From Amycolatopsis sp. QT-25 (GTDB lineage: Bacteria > Actinomycetota > Actinomycetes > Mycobacteriales > Pseudonocardiaceae): a stretch of 64,000 bases of DNA. The position numbers and the translations under genes are program-made. The notes beneath the pieces were generated by a model. The model saw nothing but the letters and a program-made list of their open reading frames with translations, ran no database searches and had not been told where the DNA came from. Shown piece by piece: positions 1-8,484 of the stretch; the first letter of the stretch is position 1; every line of letters begins with the position of its first letter. Location: assembly GCF_029369745.1 (NCBI RefSeq), contig NZ_CP120210.1, positions 1,488,001 through 1,552,000 on the forward strand, in the 5' to 3' direction.

Positions 1-500
1 AACAGACGTTGTGCGTGGGTTTTCACCGTGTCCTCCGCGAGGCGCAGGTCACTGCCGATCTCGTTGTTCGTTTTACCGAGGCTTATCCCGCGCAGCACTT
101 CGATCTCCCGCTTCGACAAGGCCGGCGCTTGTTCCACCGTGACCCGGGGCCCGGGCAAGGAGAAGGTGCCGGTGCTCGTACTGCTCGCTTCGCAGGCGAG
201 GAACGCGGACGCCCCCGCCCTGATCACGTCGATCGCGAGGGAGGCCGGTTCCGGTGCGCCGAACACCACGACCCTCGTGCCGGGCCGGAGCGCGATGATC
301 GTCCTGATCGTCTCCGTCAGGACGTCCGATGGGGTTCGGGCACTCAAGAAGACCGTCTCCGATGGCCGAAGACGGAATTCGGCGATCAGTTCCGTGCTGG
401 TCCCGGCGGATCCGACCCGCCGCATCCCCGGCGCGTGCACGAGCAGGCGGACCATGCGCTCCCGCGGTTCGCGTCGGCCGTCCAGGACAAGGGCGTTCAC
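1..500 (-). CDS. LuxR/NarL-type response regulator, C-terminus cut by window edge
   Basis: Reading leftward from a GTG at 500 (GGAGG at 509-513, spacing 8) gives 166 residues running off the window. The last about 35 visible residues are a LuxR-type helix-turn-helix start (SKREIEVLRGISLGKTNNEI, then EDTVKTHAQRL). The N-terminal about 115 residues have the length and hydrophobic pattern of a receiver domain, but the expected phospho-acceptor Asp position reads ETVFLSA. It is therefore probably an atypical, non-phosphorylated receiver (inference). Such proteins bind promoter DNA as dimers. The target is unknown. The gene points away from the secreted-protein genes that start at 1033. Confidence 0.75.
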   Translation of the reverse strand, partial: MNALVLDGRREPRERMVRLLVHAPGMRRVGSAGTSTELIAEFRLRPSETVFLSARTPSDVLTETIRTIIALRPGTRVVVFGAPEPASLAIDVIRAGASAFLACEASSTSTGTFSLPGPRVTVEQAPALSKREIEVLRGISLGKTNNEIGSDLRLAEDTVKTHAQRL

Positions 501-1032
501 CGCCACATCCTCCGTTTGTCGAGGCGATGGGTCACCAGGGTGGTGCGCGGCCACCTCGGCGATCGGAGGGGCGGCGCTTTCGGGGGAGCGTACACACACG
601 GCGACGGGTGAACAGGGGCGGTCTTCGGTTCCGCGGAAGAGTTTCGGCTGCTCATCGAAGTGGTGAGGTCTTGGGGACGATCGAGGAAATCCTTGCTGGA
701 AAAGGAACAGGCAATCCTACCGGGTGACGGCAACCCAGGTCGCAGCGTCGAGGATGGCCTCTTTAGGGGTAATCACAAGGTAATCGAGGCGCTGGGCGGA
801 AGCGCGGGTCGACTTTGACCGAGTGACTGAACGGCCGGCTTATCGGGGACGCGGAGAAGCGCTTCGCCCGATCGGGCCACGCATCGCGTGTTCAGGACAT
901 CGCGGGAGCCACACGATGGTGGCACCAACTGGAAAAGTTCCTGCGGTGTCAGTACGTTTCCCTCGTCGCAGGACATAAGCACGTTGCTTGACGTCCGTCC
1001 GAAGCGATCTTCCGAATCGAGGAGATTCTCAA
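501..1032. other. Intergenic region upstream of first small secreted protein
   Basis: I see no convincing gene in these 532 bases. The segment at 909-924 (ccacacgatggtggca) is nearly repeated at 20497-20512, at a similar distance upstream of the paralogous gene at 20609, so this stretch probably holds the promoter of the gene at 1033. The first part also holds the promoter of the leftward LuxR-type gene. Confidence 0.4.
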
Positions 1033-1383
1033 ATGCTGAAGAAGATCGGGTTTGTCGCGGCCGGGATCGCCGCCGGAGCCTTCATCACCGGTGGTGTCGC
1101 GTCCGCCGACACCCCTGACCCCTACTACTACGACTACGACCACAGCGGCCAGGTCGGCCTGGTCAACCTGAACAACATCGACGCGCTGCACAACGTGAAC
1201 GCCACGCTCGGCCTGTGCGGCAACGACGTGAACGTGCTCGGTGTCCAGGTGCCGATCCGTGACTCGCTCAACGGCATCGGGGTGCCGATCCTCTCGCCGG
1301 GCTCGCACGAGGCCGAAGGCACTTCGCCGTACAACTGCGCCTCGGGTTCCGTGACCGACGGTGGCACGGTGCAGGACAACTAG
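1033..1383 (+). CDS. Small secreted chaplin-like protein, paralogue 1
   Basis: 116 residues. ATG at 1033 follows GAGGAGATT with good spacing. The N-terminus MLKKIGFVAAGIAAGAFITG is a Sec signal peptide, with likely cleavage after VASA (about residue 27). The mature protein is rich in Asn, Gly and Val and has two conserved Cys (in LCGND and YNCAS). The block NVLGVQVPIRD followed by GVPILSPG is shared with the genes at 1688 and 20609. The Cys-Gly-Asn-x-Val-x-Val-Leu-Gly stretch resembles the chaplin signature of Streptomyces surface proteins, but the rest does not match well, so the chaplin link is inference. Likely exported to the cell surface or hyphal coat. An imperfect hairpin at 1393-1435 follows the stop. 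Confidence 0.85.
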   Translation: MLKKIGFVAAGIAAGAFITGGVASADTPDPYYYDYDHSGQVGLVNLNNIDALHNVNATLGLCGNDVNVLGVQVPIRDSLNGIGVPILSPGSHEAEGTSPYNCASGSVTDGGTVQDN

Positions 1384-1392
1384 AAAATCTCG

Positions 1393-1435
1393 GTGCCACG
1401 GTCGCCCCCGCCTGTACGGGAGGTGACCGGGGCAC
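1393..1435 (+). terminator. Imperfect hairpin after paralogue 1
   Basis: Arms beginning gtgcc and ending ggcac pair over about 16 positions with a few mismatches, 10 bases after the stop at 1383. There is no T-run, so termination is uncertain. Confidence 0.3.
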
Positions 1436-1687
1436 GGGGTCGGCGATTCCCGCCGCTGTCGTGACGGGTGCCCGGAGGACGGGGAGAGCTGCACACTCCT
1501 GCTCCGTATTCCAGGCCTCCCACGGCGCGGAGTGACGCCGACACGGGTGGGGCCCGGTCGCGAAGCCGTCTCCACCCGGCGTCATCGCACCATGACCGAC
1601 CTCGCCGGGGCGTGGCGAACGCCACCGTCCCGGCTCTCTCGTCCGCCGGGGCGTCCGGTGAGACAACATTCTCAAGGAGTTTTCCAG

Positions 1688-2044
1688 ATGATCAAGCAAC
1701 TCGGCTTCGTCGCCACCGCCCTTGCCGCCGGAATGGCGATCGTCGGCGGAACCGCCTCCGCGGCGGGTACCACCGTCGCGGACTACCCCCACTCGATCGA
1801 CCACAACGACCAGCTCGGGCTCGCCAACCTCCAGAACCTCGACGTGATCCACAACCTCAACGTCGTCGCCGGTGTCTGCGACAACAACGTGAACGTGCTC
1901 GGCGTCCAGGTCCCGATCCGCGACGTCGCCGAAGGCATCGCCATTCCGGTCCTGTCGCCCGGCGCGACCGAGGCCGAAGGCACCACCCCGGACAACTGCG
2001 CCAGTGGCCTCATCCAGGACGGTGGGACCCTGCAGGGGAACTGA
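1688..2044 (+). CDS. Small secreted chaplin-like protein, paralogue 2
   Basis: 118 residues. ATG at 1688 is preceded by AAGGAG at 1674-1679. The signal peptide (MIKQLGFVATALAAGMAIVG) ends near TASA. The mature part repeats the family core: DQLGLANLQNLDVIHNLN, then VCDNNVNVLGVQVPIRD, then IPVLSPG, and a Cys near the C-terminus (DNCAS). It diverges from paralogue 1 at DVAEGIAIPV, where the other two read DSLNGIGVPI. A strong terminator follows at 2060-2096. The 304-base spacer after paralogue 1 holds no gene that I can see. Function unknown; a surface or hyphal-coat role is inferred from export, small size and the chaplin-like CxN..VNV stretch. Confidence 0.85.
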   Translation: MIKQLGFVATALAAGMAIVGGTASAAGTTVADYPHSIDHNDQLGLANLQNLDVIHNLNVVAGVCDNNVNVLGVQVPIRDVAEGIAIPVLSPGATEAEGTTPDNCASGLIQDGGTLQGN

Positions 2045-2059
2045 GCGATCCTCTTCGGA

Positions 2060-2096
2060 GCCGCCGCGTGGAGATCTCTCCGCGCGGCGGCTTTTT
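2060..2096 (+). terminator. Rho-independent terminator after paralogue 2
   Basis: Perfect 9-bp stem GCCGCCGCG (2060-2068) / CGCGGCGGC (2083-2091) followed directly by TTTTT (2092-2096). Confidence 0.9.
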
Positions 2097-2242
2097 GCGT
2101 GCCAGGTCCGGATTTCCGGTGGATGAGGCCAGGCGCCCGGCACGGCCCGGGCAGCCTGGTCCCATCATCCCGCCGTCCCGATCGGCGACTTGCCCATGAT
2201 CTTGCCAGAGATCACGATCGCCGCCAGCCGACGGAATCCACG

Positions 2243-3184
2243 TCAACCGCAGTGCGCCTGTCCGGGGCAACTGCGGAGGAATTTGACGATCGGCCCACGT
2301 GAGAAGACTCCGGACAACCCAGGATCGCCGTCCGGCCATTCGATCGACAGCGCCACGGACGAGGAATTGTTCCCGTAGTTCGTCTCCAGCAGTGTGCGGT
2401 CCCCGTTCACCGTGTTCACCAGTGTGTAGAGCCCGGAGGGCACCTGGGTGATGTCCAGCCACTGGAAATCGACGTCGTACTTGTAGTCGTCGCCTGAGCC
2501 GACGGAGATCCCTTCGACGACGTCGAGTGCGTTCGGTTCGTGATGACGGCAGTTGTTCGCGCGGAGCCGCTTGGCGAGTTCCGCGTCCGGGCCGGTGGTC
2601 CCCGGGACACGGGCCGGTTTGACGGGGTCGGCGATCGGGAACCGGTCGCCGAGGCAGAATCCGTTCTTGCGGTCGGTGACGACGACCTTCCCTTGTTTCG
2701 ACGTCAGCGCGAAATGTTCGAAGTTCATCAGGTGCCAGTGCTGATGGGCCATGGCCGGTTCGTAGTAGGTGAAGGCCTGGGTCGGCCGCTGTGCGGCGGT
2801 GTAGTCGGCGGGGATGGACCCGTTCTTGGCGTCGCGCAGGGCCTGACGGACGGACATGCGGGATTGCTTCGTGTCGTCGCGCCGGCCGTAGAGCAGCAAA
2901 GGCCCGTCGCCGATGTTCTCTTCCGAGCTGGTGAAGCGGATTCTGACGGCTTTCGCGGCGGCGGGAAGAACACAGCGGCCGTTCGGCGCGGCCGGATCGA
3001 TCACCATGCACACGTCCCAGTCGGTGCAGCGAAGCGGATCACCGGAGAACCCTCCGGCGCAGCCCGGTGGTGCCTGCCGGAGATCGGGAAGCAGGAAGCC
3101 CGGTGACGCGTCCGAACGCGGAACGGCGGTGGTGATCGCGGTCGCGAGCACCACGGCCGTCAGGGCGAGGTATTTCTTGAGCAA
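2243..3184 (-). CDS. Secreted lysyl-oxidase-like copper protein
   Basis: 313 residues from a TTG at 3184 (AGGGAAAG just upstream); an ATG at 3220 would add 12 residues. LLKKYLALTAVVLATAIT is a signal peptide. The motif AHQHWHLMNFEHFAL matches the His-rich copper-binding signature of lysyl oxidases (HxHWH then F..F), and several Cys pairs suggest disulfides outside the cell. The C-terminal segment (VPSGLYTLVNTVN, then LLETNYGNNSSSV) is typical of bacterial members of this family. The animal enzymes oxidise lysine side chains to aldehydes that cross-link; the bacterial substrate is unknown. It lies divergent from the polysaccharide gene at 3346, so a role in cross-linking or modifying the envelope is possible but only inferred. 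Confidence 0.75.
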   Translation of the reverse strand: MLKKYLALTAVVLATAITTAVPRSDASPGFLLPDLRQAPPGCAGGFSGDPLRCTDWDVCMVIDPAAPNGRCVLPAAAKAVRIRFTSSEENIGDGPLLLYGRRDDTKQSRMSVRQALRDAKNGSIPADYTAAQRPTQAFTYYEPAMAHQHWHLMNFEHFALTSKQGKVVVTDRKNGFCLGDRFPIADPVKPARVPGTTGPDAELAKRLRANNCRHHEPNALDVVEGISVGSGDDYKYDVDFQWLDITQVPSGLYTLVNTVNGDRTLLETNYGNNSSSVALSIEWPDGDPGLSGVFSRGPIVKFLRSCPGQAHCG

Positions 3185-3345
3185 GGACTTTCCCTTTGTG
3201 TGTGGGCATTCGATCGGCATAGCCTATTCGAGTGGAGTGTTTTCTGGTGAGTACCGCAACCGGATCACACCATGGATTGATCGTGACGACGTCGGTGGTC
3301 TCGGTGGGTAGCGTGCGTGCAGAACTGAGTCGAAAGGACCTCCGA

Positions 3346-4512
3346 ATGTCGATCGTCACCGGTTCCGGCGCACCACCGGAAGAGCGGACCGACGTGCTCA
3401 CATGGTCGCGGCGGCGGACGATGACCGGTGGTGTCGTGCTGGTCTGTGGCACCCGGCCGGAACTCATCAAACTGGCCCCGTTGATGAAGTGCCTCGGTGA
3501 CCGTTGTGCCGTCGTCTACACGGGACAGCACTACGACGAGTCGTTGTACTCGCGTATCCGCGCGGACTTGCCGTCGTCGCAGTGGTTTCGCGAACTGGGC
3601 GTGACCACCGACGGCCGTGCCGCGCAGCTCGGCCAAGCGATCGGCGCCGTCGACAAGACCCTGGCCGAGTTCCCTCGTCCGGTGGTGCTGGTTCAGGGCG
3701 ACACGACGTCCGCGCTCGCCGGGGCGCTGGCGGCGAACGCACGGGAACTCCCGCTCGTGCACGTCGAGGCCGGGCTGCGCAGTCATGACCGGGCGATGCC
3801 CGAGGAACACAACCGTGTCCTCATCGACCATCTCGCCGATCTCTGCTGTGCCCCGACCGAGCTCAATCGGCGAAACCTCGTCGCCGAGAACATCGCCGCC
3901 GAACGGATCGCGGTCACCGGCAACACGGTCGTCGAGGCCCTTCTCGCCGGGCTCCCGTCCGCGGCGGCCAGGGCCGATCTCCTTTCCGTTCGCGGATTGC
4001 GCCGGGACGAATACGTGCTCGCGACGCTCCATCGGCCGGAGAACGTCGACGATCCCGCGCGGCTGGCGGAAATCCTGCGAGAGCTCGGCAAGCTGCCGCT
4101 TCCGGTGGTGCTCCCTTTGCATCCCCGGACGAGCAAGAGCGTGCGTCGGTTCGGCTTGACCCGGCTCCTCGTCCCGCTCCTGGTGCTCGAACCCCAGGCT
4201 TATCCGTCTTTCCTCGCGCTGGCCGCCGAAGCGGCGGTTCTCGTCTCGGATTCCGGTGGTATCCAAGAAGAAGCGAGTGTGCTGAAACGGCCGGTGATCG
4301 TGGTCCGCCGCAGTACCGAGCGCCCCGAGATCTCCGGTGACTTCGGGACACTCGTGCCGCCAGGGCCGCGGATCGGTGCCGAGGCGGCACTGTGGCTGGA
4401 CGACGTGGCGGGGCACCGCGAGCGGCTGCGGCACATTCCTTCACCGTACGGGGACGGGTCCGCCTCGCGCCGGATCGTCGACGCCATCGAAGGCATGAAC
4501 CCGCCGCGGTGA
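3346..4512 (+). CDS. wecB: UDP-N-acetylglucosamine 2-epimerase (non-hydrolysing)
   Basis: 388 residues. ATG at 3346 has AAAGGA at 3332-3337; a later ATG at 3421 (MTGGVVLVCGTRPE) lacks a comparable site. Family motifs are all visible: CGTRPELIKLAPLM, HVEAGLRSHDRAMPEEHNR, SDSGGIQEEA and a closing RSTERPE. The enzyme interconverts UDP-GlcNAc and UDP-ManNAc in the cytoplasm, supplying ManNAc for surface polymers. The first about 30 residues are an unusual leader before the Rossmann-like fold. It is the first gene of the polysaccharide locus on this strand and converges on the gene ending at 4518, with only 5 bases between the stops. Confidence 0.9.
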   Translation: MSIVTGSGAPPEERTDVLTWSRRRTMTGGVVLVCGTRPELIKLAPLMKCLGDRCAVVYTGQHYDESLYSRIRADLPSSQWFRELGVTTDGRAAQLGQAIGAVDKTLAEFPRPVVLVQGDTTSALAGALAANARELPLVHVEAGLRSHDRAMPEEHNRVLIDHLADLCCAPTELNRRNLVAENIAAERIAVTGNTVVEALLAGLPSAAARADLLSVRGLRRDEYVLATLHRPENVDDPARLAEILRELGKLPLPVVLPLHPRTSKSVRRFGLTRLLVPLLVLEPQAYPSFLALAAEAAVLVSDSGGIQEEASVLKRPVIVVRRSTERPEISGDFGTLVPPGPRIGAEAALWLDDVAGHRERLRHIPSPYGDGSASRRIVDAIEGMNPPR

Positions 4513-4517
4513 ACCGC

Positions 4518-5843
4518 TCACGGCACCCGCTCGCCGACGTCCTGCCGGCCGAGACTCTCGAAGAGCAGGCCGGTCACCCGGTTCGCGAGCTTGACGCTCG
4601 AGTTCCAGCTCGTGACGTCCGGGTACACGTGTGCGGTGGTCGCCAAGAACAGGTTCGTGCCGTCGACCGTGACGGGCGGCCGTGCGGCCAGGTACCCCAG
4701 TGGATACACCGGCTCGACGAACGGTGCTTTGAACACCCGCACGGACTCGATGTCCTCCGGGCGCAGCTCGGGGAAGAGCTGCCTGAGCTGATCCGTCCAC
4801 TGAGCGGCGATACGGTCCGGCTCGCCTCGGTAGAGCCGGGACGAACGGTCGGTGTAGCGCATGACGTAGACGAGATTGGCACCACCGTGTACCTCGGTAC
4901 CGGTGAGGGCGGACATCTCCACCACGCCGTCGAAGCCCGTACCGGAGCGCAACACCGGTGTCCAGTAGTGTCCGGTCAGCCGACGGCGGAGGAAGAACAC
5001 CCCGGTGACCACTCCCTGGTACCGGAGATCGTTCCCCGGCAGGCACTCCGCGAGTTCCTCGTCCGCGAGGCGGCGCAGCTGCGGCAGCGGAAGGGTCGAC
5101 ACCACCTTGTCCACTTCGAGCACCTCACCGTCGGGCAGGGTGAGTGAGCAGCCGTCGATGGTGCTGCGCAGCCGATGGACCGGGGTCGACAGGCGAATCG
5201 TCCCACCCGCGTCCTCGATGGACTTCCGCAGCGCGTCGATGATCGTCCGGTAACCCCCGCCGGGGTATCCGCGCGTCGCGACATTGCGTTCCCGGCCGAG
5301 TCGCTGCCACAGGTACAGCGCGGGGACGTCACCGAAGGAGGGGCCGAATTTCGAGCCGAACATCGGCGCGAAGAGCTCTTCCCAGATCCGGCGGCCGTAG
5401 AGGCCGCGCAACCAGTCTTCGGTGCGGAGCAGGTCGAGATCGCGGCCGTTTCCCCACCGGCGCACCAGCAAGGACGCCAGGCCGAACCGAATTCGCTCGT
5501 GGAGCCGCAACGGGGTGAACCGCAAGAGGTCGAGTGCGGAATTGAACCGATGACGGCGGCCGTCGACGACCATGCCCATCGTCGTCTTGCGCCAGCGCAC
5601 GGCGTCCTTCAGACCCACCTCGTCCAGCAGGGCGAGGAGATCGGCGTCGGTCGGCATGACGCAGTGGTAGAACCGCTCCACCGCTTGCTCACCGTGCGCG
5701 AAGAACGTGCCGAGCCCGCCGAGCTGATCACTGGCTTCGAGCAGGGTGACCTCGACCCCGCGGCGGGCGAGCCGGTGGGCCGTGGCCAGGCCGCAGATCC
5801 CGCCGCCGATCACCGCGACAGGAGAGGAGAACGGGTTCGTCAC
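4518..5843 (-). CDS. FAD-dependent oxidoreductase (amine-oxidase / mutase-like fold)
   Basis: 441 residues from GTG at 5843, 8 bases after the stop of the upstream gene; an upstream GTG at 5888 would overlap it. The N-terminus PVAVIGGGICGLATAHRLAR is a GxGxxG dinucleotide-binding Rossmann motif, followed by an acidic strand end (VTLLEAS) and GGLGTFF. The overall layout fits the NAD(P)/FAD amino-oxidase-like group that includes UDP-galactopyranose-mutase relatives. Members beside a GT2 transferase are common in actinobacterial sugar-polymer loci, so it probably modifies a sugar or lipid-linked sugar. The exact reaction is unknown. It is co-transcribed with the GT2 gene just upstream. Confidence 0.75.
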   Translation of the reverse strand: MTNPFSSPVAVIGGGICGLATAHRLARRGVEVTLLEASDQLGGLGTFFAHGEQAVERFYHCVMPTDADLLALLDEVGLKDAVRWRKTTMGMVVDGRRHRFNSALDLLRFTPLRLHERIRFGLASLLVRRWGNGRDLDLLRTEDWLRGLYGRRIWEELFAPMFGSKFGPSFGDVPALYLWQRLGRERNVATRGYPGGGYRTIIDALRKSIEDAGGTIRLSTPVHRLRSTIDGCSLTLPDGEVLEVDKVVSTLPLPQLRRLADEELAECLPGNDLRYQGVVTGVFFLRRRLTGHYWTPVLRSGTGFDGVVEMSALTGTEVHGGANLVYVMRYTDRSSRLYRGEPDRIAAQWTDQLRQLFPELRPEDIESVRVFKAPFVEPVYPLGYLAARPPVTVDGTNLFLATTAHVYPDVTSWNSSVKLANRVTGLLFESLGRQDVGERVP

Positions 5844-5850
5844 CGGAGGA

Positions 5851-6666
5851 TCACAACTTCCGGTAGGGCGCCGGGCTGAGCCGGTCACGGACGAGCAGTT
5901 TCAGGTATTGCCCGAGCGTCCGCCGGAGCTTCAGCTTGCTCGGTCCCTGCTTGCGGTCGTAGCGCAGGGCGAGCGGAACCTCTGCGATCACCGGGCTGCA
6001 GTGACGGAGCTTGAGCAAAAGCTCCACCATGCACGCGAAGCCCTGCTCTTCGATGAGCCGCTCGCCCCAGTGCGCCGAGGCTCTCGCCAGCAACGTGGCG
6101 CGATAGGCGCGGTAGCCGCTGGTGAAGTCGCGGACCCCTTCGACGGCGAGGGCGTGCCGGAAAAGCCCCGCGGCGCCGCGGGAAAGCAATCGCCTGACCG
6201 GCGGCGCGGTCCGATCGTCGCCGCCGGGGACGAACCTCGAACAGATGGCGACGTCCGCGCCGCCGGCGATCTCTTCCCGCAAGCGGCGGATCAGGCCGGG
6301 ATCGTGGGTGTCGTCGGCGTCCATGACGACGACGATGTCGTCGTCCTGTGCTTTCTCCAGCGCGGCACGGAGACCGGTCTGCACGGCGCGACCGAGGCCC
6401 AGATTGACGGCGTGCCGTACGACGCGCACGTCCAGTCCGCCGAACCCGGCTTCGGCCACGGCGGCGGAGCGATCGGACGAACCGTCGTCGACCACCCAGA
6501 CGGTGAGCTCCTCGGTGAGCGCGGCCTCGGCGAGCCGTTCCAGCAGAACGGGCAAGGCCGTTTCTTCGTTGAACGCGGGCAGCACGACATGCGCCCGTCC
6601 AGTGGTCCGTGCCCGTTCACGGTCCGGCTCCGCTCTCGTGGCAAGAGCGGTCTCATTCGCTGACAC
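5851..6666 (-). CDS. GT2 family glycosyltransferase (polyprenyl-phosphate sugar synthase-like)
   Basis: 271 residues from GTG at 6666, preceded by AAGGGG. The fold is clear: VVLPAFNEETALPVLLERL, then VWVVDDGSSDRS, then the metal-binding DAD in VVMDADDTHDP, and FTSGYRAYR. This resembles dolichyl/polyprenyl-phosphate mannose or glucose synthases, which load one sugar from a nucleotide donor onto a lipid phosphate at the inner membrane face. No C-terminal membrane segments are visible, so it is the short soluble type. It lies directly upstream of the flavoenzyme (8-base gap). The lipid-linked sugar could serve the GT87-type transferase at 13914 (inference). Confidence 0.85.
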   Translation of the reverse strand: MSANETALATRAEPDRERARTTGRAHVVLPAFNEETALPVLLERLAEAALTEELTVWVVDDGSSDRSAAVAEAGFGGLDVRVVRHAVNLGLGRAVQTGLRAALEKAQDDDIVVVMDADDTHDPGLIRRLREEIAGGADVAICSRFVPGGDDRTAPPVRRLLSRGAAGLFRHALAVEGVRDFTSGYRAYRATLLARASAHWGERLIEEQGFACMVELLLKLRHCSPVIAEVPLALRYDRKQGPSKLKLRRTLGQYLKLLVRDRLSPAPYRKL

Positions 6667-7062
6667 GTATCCCCTTCGACTACTCGAAACAACCCGCACG
6701 GCCGTAAACCTCGGTTCGGCCGACAGCTCATATTCGGCTATGTTGAACCCTTTCTTTAGGGTCGGCCGAGATCCCCCGAAAGGAGGGTGATCCCTGAAAA
6801 CACACCGTGTTCACCGGTATCCCCTGAAAGGTGGATTCCCGCCGTTCGCCCGATCGGGTCCGCCGGGTGGGATACGAGCAAAAAGATGGCGGACAGAGCA
6901 GGATTTGGTCCGATTGGCTGGCTTGTGACGAAAGTGGAAATTCATCGTGAGGACGAAATCGATCCACGGCGGATCTGGCAGCGGGCGGGTTTTCCGTTCG
7001 CCACGCAGACCCGGGCAGCACTCGGCCGGGCGAATTCGCCCCTCCCGGCGGGGACCGGCGCG
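6667..7062. other. Divergent promoter region of the polysaccharide locus
   Basis: About 400 bases between the leftward GT2 gene and the rightward phosphoglycosyl transferase. An open frame continues upstream of 7063 to 6787, but its codon use and sequence look non-coding over the first half. A GGAGG at 6781-6785 abuts a GTG at 6787, too close to serve it. Probably holds divergent promoters. Confidence 0.4.
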
Positions 7063-8484
7063 GTGACCGAACTCAAGACCCCGGCACTCGCCGGACCACC
7101 ACTGCGGGACCGGGTGTATCGGCGACCGGTCACCACCAGGCGGAGGCGTCCCTTGCTGGCGCGGGTGAACGCCGTCGCGGTGCTGCTGGTCGCGGTCGAC
7201 GTCATCGCGTGGCTGGTGGCGGCGCGGATCGCCGGAGCCACCGTGCCTCAAGCACTTCTGGCCGGAACGATCCTGGCGGGCGCCCGTGTCGCCGGACGGG
7301 TGCACCGCCGCCGGCTGTGGTTGTCCTGGCTGCAGGACCTGCCGCGATCGGTGGGTACTTCACTGCTCGCGTTCGTGGTGATCACGTGCTTGGTGGCGCT
7401 GACCGGGCCGGTGGAATCGGGGATGACCTCGCTTCACCGGCTGGTACTGGAGTTCGCCGTACTGAGCGAAGCCATGCGCCCGTGGGTGTTCGCCTTCGGG
7501 CGATGGGGGCGTAGGCGGCTTCGGCGCTGTGACCGCGCCATCGTGGTCGGTGCGGGGGACAGTGGCGGTGACCTGATCCGCACGATGCTGCGGCATCCGG
7601 AATTCGGTCTCCTGCCGGTGGGATTCGTCCCCTCCGGCCCGATCGCGAAGACGTCCGCGCTCCCGGTGGAGGTGATCCGTGACGGGCTGGCCGAGGCCAT
7701 CGTCCGGCATGGCGCGGGGACGGTCGTGCTCGCGCACGCCGGAGAAGACGACAGCTCCGCCGTCGACGCGGCCGTCACGGCACATCGGCTCGGGTGCGTC
7801 ACCCTGGTCCTGCCTCGGCTGTTCGCGCTCTGTCCGGACAGACTCGGAGTCGACCGGATCCGGAGCTATCCGCTGATGCGGCTGGCCGGGTCGCCGACCC
7901 GGCGGCCGAGCTGGCTGCTCAAGCGCGTGATCGAGGCCGTGCTGGCCGCCGTCGCGCTCGTGGTACTGGCGCCGGTGATCGCGTCGTGCGCGGTCGCGGT
8001 CCTGCTGGAGAGCGGGTTCCCGGTGATCTTCCGCCAAGTGCGCGTCGGCGTGGACGGCCGTACCTTCCTGCTGTACAAGCTTCGCAGTGTCCGGCAGGAG
8101 ACGGTCGACGATTCGGCGACACGCTGGTCGGTGGCGGGCGACCACCGGGTCGGCCCCGTCGGCCGGTTCCTGCGGAAGTCCTCTTTGGACGAACTGCCGC
8201 AACTGTGGAACGTGGTGCGCGGGGACATGGTCCTGGTCGGGCCGCGGCCGGAGCGGCCGGTGTTCGTCGAGGAGTTCTCCGCCGTCCACGACCTCTACTG
8301 GGCCCGCCATCGGGTGCCGACCGGGTTGACCGGTCTCGCGCAGGTCCACGGTCTGCGCGGGGACACCTCGATCGCGGACCGTGCCCGGTACGACAACTAC
8401 TACATCGCGAATTGGTCGCTCTGGCTCGACCTCAAGATCATCATCCTCACGATGGGAGAACTGTTTTGCCGAAGGCGGCGCTGA
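7063..8484 (+). CDS. Initiating sugar-phosphate transferase (polyprenyl-phosphate hexose-1-P transferase, WbaP/WcaJ type)
   Basis: 473 residues from GTG at 7063, a length normal for the family; the start is uncertain because the frame is open further upstream. About four membrane helices in the first about 120 residues are followed by a soluble domain and then another helix before the catalytic domain. That domain carries FRQVRVG, LYKLRSVRQE, SLDELPQLWNVVRGD and VGPRPERPVF, the hallmarks of the bacterial sugar transferase family. It moves a hexose-1-phosphate from a nucleotide sugar to undecaprenyl phosphate, starting each repeat unit. It should therefore initiate the polymer built by the minus-strand genes 10263-20151. 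It overlaps the next gene by 19 bases. Confidence 0.9.
   Translation: MTELKTPALAGPPLRDRVYRRPVTTRRRRPLLARVNAVAVLLVAVDVIAWLVAARIAGATVPQALLAGTILAGARVAGRVHRRRLWLSWLQDLPRSVGTSLLAFVVITCLVALTGPVESGMTSLHRLVLEFAVLSEAMRPWVFAFGRWGRRRLRRCDRAIVVGAGDSGGDLIRTMLRHPEFGLLPVGFVPSGPIAKTSALPVEVIRDGLAEAIVRHGAGTVVLAHAGEDDSSAVDAAVTAHRLGCVTLVLPRLFALCPDRLGVDRIRSYPLMRLAGSPTRRPSWLLKRVIEAVLAAVALVVLAPVIASCAVAVLLESGFPVIFRQVRVGVDGRTFLLYKLRSVRQETVDDSATRWSVAGDHRVGPVGRFLRKSSLDELPQLWNVVRGDMVLVGPRPERPVFVEEFSAVHDLYWARHRVPTGLTGLAQVHGLRGDTSIADRARYDNYYIANWSLWLDLKIIILTMGELFCRRRR

Noticed and set aside
1033..2044. Rodlin or classical chaplin assignment for the secreted paralogues
   Set aside because: Only the Cys-Asn-Val stretch resembles chaplins, and rodlin features are missing; I kept chaplin-like as a description only.
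4518..5888. GTG at 5888 as the start of the flavin oxidoreductase
   Set aside because: It would overlap the upstream GT2 gene by 38 bases and has no ribosome site; GTG 5843 starts shortly before the Rossmann motif.
6787..7062. N-terminal extension of the initiating transferase
   Set aside because: The predicted extra 92 residues have no family support, and the ribosome-like GGAGG abuts the GTG too closely.
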